Part shown: positions 59,791 through 64,000 of the stretch, one piece after another | Numbering within the stretch: position 1 is the first letter of the stretch | How the letters are laid out: the number at the start of each line of letters is the position of its first letter | NCBI GenBank assembly: GCA_964019135.1 | Contig: OZ025252.1 | Span: forward strand, 43,994,959-44,058,958 | DNA: 64,000 bases | DNA from: Arenicola marina | Lineage: Eukaryota > Annelida > Polychaeta > Arenicolidae | Direction: 5' to 3' | Made by a program: the position numbers and the translations under genes | The notes under the pieces: generated by a model | Databases searched by the model: none | The model's input: the letters and a program-made list of their open reading frames with translations, nothing else | What the model was told of the DNA's origin: nothing

Positions 59791-61423
59791 CGACACACGT
59801 GGCCTGCCACAATGGGCCTTGCTGTATCCCACCACTACAATACCTCCGCACCAACCTTGGCAAACTAACCCTCATAACTTTTCCATGGCGTGGAAAACCG
59901 CAGACCTGACCACGGACCGGTCTGGCTGGCAGTGACTCCGTGGCTCCACGGTGGGCCTACGGCTGACGGCAGACGGCTAACGGCAGGTCCACGGTAAGCC
60001 GACGGCGTCCCGATCATACAGATATATACACTATTACACTATATTATGTTGCGTTCTGACTGGCTTCCCGACCGGGTACTACGTACGTCTCGGTCGCTCC
60101 ACTCACTAGCACGTGGTCGGCTATGTGCCTTCACCCTCCCGACTGGCTATGAAGTGTCTTAAGTGTGGTTTATGTGGTAATCCCGGGCAACTTCTCCACC
60201 CACCCCACCCCTCACACACACCCCCACCCACCCCACCCCTCACACACACCCCCACACACCACACCCCTCACACACACCCCCACCCACCCCACCCCTCACA
60301 CACACCCCAACACACCACACCCAGTTGCATCCTCTTGTGCCACGCCTCGCCCCACATCTCGTGCCCACCCCCCACCCCCTGCCGTATCTTCTCCGTTTAT
60401 TCCCTCGGGGCCTCCACCTGGGTATATCTGTTCCCAGAGTCCGTACTGAAATCCCTCCTCTCTCCCAGCCCCCCCCCCCTTTCCCCTTTCACCACGCTCT
60501 ATGTCCTCCTGCCACCCCTCTCCATCCCCCACTAGTCCGCTCTTCAAGTTTTCCCATTTCCCCTCGCGGTACCGCCCCCTACCCCCCCCCTCCCCCACCC
60601 CCACCCTTCCCCTGGCTTTACCGCCCCGCGTGAGGCTTTCTAGTCCGGCTCGGGAGCGCCACTACAACCACAGCCAATGCGGCTGCGCACACCAAGCCTC
60701 AACTGCGGGAACCCGAGGGAGTTTGGTGGAGTGGGGAGTTGGATGAGGGGGGGGAGGGGAGGTATTTGTCAACGAGAGGGAGTTCGATGGAAGGGGGGAG
60801 GGGAATCGCCAGGAGGGGGGAAAGGCATTTGGGAACCAGACGGAGTTCTGTGGAGGGGTTGGGGGGGGGGGGGGGGTCCACACGTTTTAAGAGCGTTGAT
60901 GGGATACACGCGCCAGAATCACGTGAATCGTGCCTCGTGAGTTAAACAAGGGAATCCCTCTCCCGGTAAAACACCCCCCCCCCCCACTCCCGCGCCCTCT
61001 CTAGTTCCCCCCGCCCCCGACCCCCTCCCACTACCTCACCGTTACAAGGGGCCCTCTCTAACCGTCACCGTAACCGTGGAGCACTGGACCGGGCGTTACA
61101 TCACTGGGTAACCGGGGTGATGGTGAGGGAGGAGGTGTCTGGGAGATGTGGGTGCATGGGAGTGGGCGATAATATAGGCATGCAGTCAGTCCACTATTAA
61201 TGACCGATTGCTCGGCGCTGCCTTAAGTAGGAATAAAACACATCCCGGATAGGATTGCGGCCGGCTCAGACGGTTATTGGGTAATAACCTGTACCAGACG
61301 GGGAACAGCCGTCAGTCCGAGCCTGAAACATAACGCCTGGGGACAAACTGGCGACAGCCACACAACCACCCCCCCCCCCCCCACTCCACCTTCCCCTCCG
61401 GCACCCTCGCCCCGCGGATATCT
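59791..61423. other. Non-coding, C- and G-run-rich stretch
   Basis: No gene. A short ~28-bp tandem of CACCCCACCCCTCACACACA lies at 60196-60320. Between 59940 and 60010 there are degenerate ACGGC-type repeats. A G-rich region at 60740-60880 and C-runs at 60971-60986 and 61369-61382 lead up to the 40-bp satellite. Confidence 0.5.
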
Positions 61424-64000
61424 AGATGGCACCACTCCACAGCGGTAACCCCCGCGTGGATCCCGATGGCACCACCCCACAGCGGTAACCCCCGCGTGGA
61501 TCCCGATGGCACCACCCCACAGCGGTAACCCCCGCGTGGATCCCGATGACACCACCCCACAGCGGTAACCCCCGCGTGGATCCCGATGACACCACCCCAC
61601 AGCGGTAACCCCCGCGTGAATCCCGATGGCACCACCCCACAGCGGTAACCCCCGCGTGGATCCCGATGACACCACCCCACAGCGGTAACCCCCGCGTGGA
61701 TCCCGATGGCACCACCCCACAGCGGTAACCCCCGCGTGGATCCCGATGGCACCACCCCACAGCGGTAACCCCCGCGTGAATCCCGATGGCACCACCCCAC
61801 AGCGGTAACCCCCGCGTGGATCCCGATGACACCACCCTACAGCGGTAACCCCCGCGTGGATCCCGATGACACCACCCCACAGCGGTAACCCCCGCGTGGA
61901 TCCCGATGACACCACCCCACAGCGGTAACCCCCGCGTGGATCCCGATGACACCACCCCACAGCGGTAACCCCCGCGTGATAACCGATGGCACCACCCCAC
62001 AGCGGTAACCCCCGCGTGGATCCCGATGACACCACCCCACAGCGGTAACCCCCGCGTGGATCCCGATGGCACCACCCCCACAGCGGTAACCCCCGCGTGG
62101 ATCCCGATGGCACCACCCCACAGCGGTAACCCCCGCGTGAATCCCGATGGTACCACCCCACAGCGGTAACCCCCGCGTGGATCCCGATGACACCACCCCA
62201 CAGCGGTAACCCCCGCGTGGATCCCGATGACACCACCCCACAGCGGTAACCCCCGCGTGGATCCCGATGACACCACCCCACAGCGGTAACCCCCGCGTGG
62301 ATCCCGATGACACCACCCCACAGCGGTAACCCCCGCGTGGATCCCGATGGCACCACCCCACAGCGGTAACCCCCGCGTGGATCCCGATGGCACCACCCCA
62401 CAGCGGTAACCCCCGCGTGGATCCCGATGACACCACCCCACAGCGGTAACCCCCGCGTGGATCCCGATGACACCACCCCACAGCGGTAACCCCCGCGTGA
62501 ATCCCGATGGCACCACCCCACAGCGGTAACCCCCGCGTGGATCCCGATGACACCACCCCACAGCGGTAACCCCCGCGTGGATCCCGATGACACCACCCCA
62601 CAGCGGTAACCCCCGCGTGGATCCCGATGGCACCACCCCACAGCGGTAACCCCCGCGTGATCCCGATGACACCACCCCACAGCGGTAACCCCCGCGTGGA
62701 TCCCGATGACACCACCCCTACAGCGGTAACCCCCGCGTGGATCCCGATGACACCACCCCACAGCGGTAACCCCCGCGTGGATCCCGATGACACCACCCCA
62801 CAGCGGTAACCCCCGCGTGGATCCCGATGACACCACCCCACAGCGGTAACCCCCGCGTGAATCCCGATGGCACCACCCCACAGCGGTAACCCCCGCGTGG
62901 ATCCCGATGACACCACCCCACAGNNNNNNNNNNNNNNNNNNNNNNNNNNNNNNNNNNNNNNNNNNNNNNNNNNNNNNNNNNNNNNNNNNNNNNNNNNNNN
63001 NNNNNNNNNNNNNNNNNNNNNNNNNNNNNNNNNNNNNNNNNNNNNNNNNNNNNNNNNNNNNNNNNNNNNNNNNNNNNNNNNNNNNNNNNNNNNNNNNNNN
63101 NNNNNNNNNNNNNNNNNNNNNNNATCCCGATGACAGCACACCACAGCGGTAACCCCCGCGTGAATCCCGATGGCACCACCCCACAGCGGTAACCCCCGCG
63201 TGGATCCCGATGGCAGCACACCACAGCGTAAACGCCCGCGTGGATCCCGATGGCACCACCCCACAGCGGTAACCCCCGCGTGGAACCCGATGGCACCACC
63301 CCACAGCGGTAACCCCCGCGTGGATCCCGATGACACCACCCCACAGCGGTAACCCCCGCGTGGATCCCGATGGCAGCACACCACAGCGGTAACCCCCGCG
63401 TGGATCCCGATGACACCACCCCACAGCGGTAACCCCCGCGTGGATCCCGATGACACCACCCCACAGCGGTAACCCCCGCGTGGATCCCGATGGCAGCACA
63501 CCACAGCGGTAACCCCCGCGTGGATCCCGATGGCAGCACACCACAGCGTAAACGCCCGCGTGGATCCCGATGGCACCACCCCACAGCGGTAACCCCCGCG
63601 TGGAACCCGATGGCACCACCCCACAGCGGTAACCCCCGCGTGGATCCCGATGACACCACCCCACAGCGGTAACCCCCGCGTGGATCCCGATGGCAGCACA
63701 CCACAGCGGTAACCCCCGCGTGAATCCCGATGGCACCACCCCACAGCGGTAACCCCTGCGTCGATCCCGATGGCACCATCCCACAGCGGTAGCCCCCGCG
63801 TGGATCCCGATGGCACCACCCCACAGCGGTAACCCCCGCGTGGATCCCGATGGCAACACCTCACAGCGGTAACCCCCGCGTGGATCCCGATGACACTACC
63901 CCACAGCGGTAACCCCCGCGTGCATCCCGATGGCACCATCCCACAGCGGTAGCCCCCGCGTGGATCCCGATGGCACCACCCCACAGCGGTAACCCCCGCG
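61424..64000. repeat. 40-bp satellite, more than 55 copies, runs past the window end
   Basis: The unit is CCACAGCGGTAACCCCCGCG followed by TGGATCCCGATGACACCACC (40 bp). Copies are nearly identical up to the gap. After the gap a variant GGCAGCACACCACAGC becomes common. A block containing CACAGCGTAAACGCCCGCG recurs at 63221 and 63541, an eight-unit (320-bp) higher-order repeat. The unit has no stop in any minus-strand frame, and 40 is not a multiple of 3. All three minus frames therefore give the same 40-residue cycle and very long false open frames (up to 861 codons). Confidence 0.97.
62924..63123. other. Assembly gap, 200 N
   Basis: Exactly 200 undetermined bases inside the 40-bp satellite. 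The round number means the true length is unknown and the copy number of the array cannot be stated. Variant composition differs on the two sides. Confidence 0.99.

Noticed and set aside
61274-63859. 861-codon minus-strand Gly-rich frame, and others alongside, as a protein
   Set aside because: Translation of the 40-bp satellite running through 200 N. The same 40-residue cycle appears in all three frames.

Overview
This is eukaryotic, almost certainly metazoan, nuclear DNA. It has spliced genes with GT-AG introns, tRNA-derived SINEs, MITE-like inverted-repeat elements and very abundant minisatellites. The protein families, long low-density non-coding stretches and dense minisatellites suit a marine invertebrate such as a mollusc or a lancelet; I cannot choose between them from sequence alone. 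A run of exactly 200 N (62924-63123) is a fixed-size assembly gap inside a satellite, so the window comes from a scaffolded assembly.

Four protein-coding genes can be supported. (1) A two-exon CCDC32 homologue on the minus strand (25932 to 24249), 169 residues. (2) An apparently intronless leucine-rich-repeat protein with a C-terminal Cys/His cluster on the plus strand (27692-28744), 350 residues, family not recognised. (3) A complete twelve-exon SCCPDH (saccharopine dehydrogenase-like oxidoreductase) gene on the plus strand (35928-44949). All its splice phases agree, and it encodes 427 residues against 429 in human. (4) A single-exon LicD/fukutin-type type II membrane protein on the minus strand (55467 to 54319), 382 residues. 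They do not form a pathway: the visible roles are clathrin-adaptor biology, an unknown scaffold, a Rossmann-fold oxidoreductase and Golgi/ER phosphosugar transfer.

Layout: 1-7440 non-coding with two SINE-like elements; 7441-11848 a GC-rich 27/28-bp minisatellite; 12553-13347 an 18-bp minisatellite; 13348-24248 non-coding with two smaller arrays (15-bp and 16-bp), a SINE and two short inverted-repeat elements; 24249-28744 CCDC32 and the LRR gene in divergent orientation, with a MITE and a minisatellite in the CCDC32 intron; 29527-31220 a SINE and a CCGG-rich inverted-repeat cluster; 33267-35770 nested MITEs and a candidate solo-LTR fossil just before SCCPDH; 35928-44949 SCCPDH; 47824-54146 a 6.3-kb 36-bp satellite ending about 170 bp beyond the LicD-type stop codon; 56480-60320 G-rich or C-rich low-complexity DNA with 30-bp and 29-bp arrays; 61424-64000 a 40-bp satellite running off the window. 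Recognisable tandem arrays fill roughly a quarter of the window.

I found no new enzymatic or defence system. The most interesting signals are structural. In SCCPDH, three splice sites have been caught up in local duplication: exon 4 acceptor, exon 10 donor region and exon 12 acceptor. Two direct copies of one MITE bracket SCCPDH exon 1. A MITE family with palindromic ends occurs in back-to-back arrangements. The large satellites show clear higher-order structure and stop-free minus-strand frames that could easily be mis-annotated as giant proteins.
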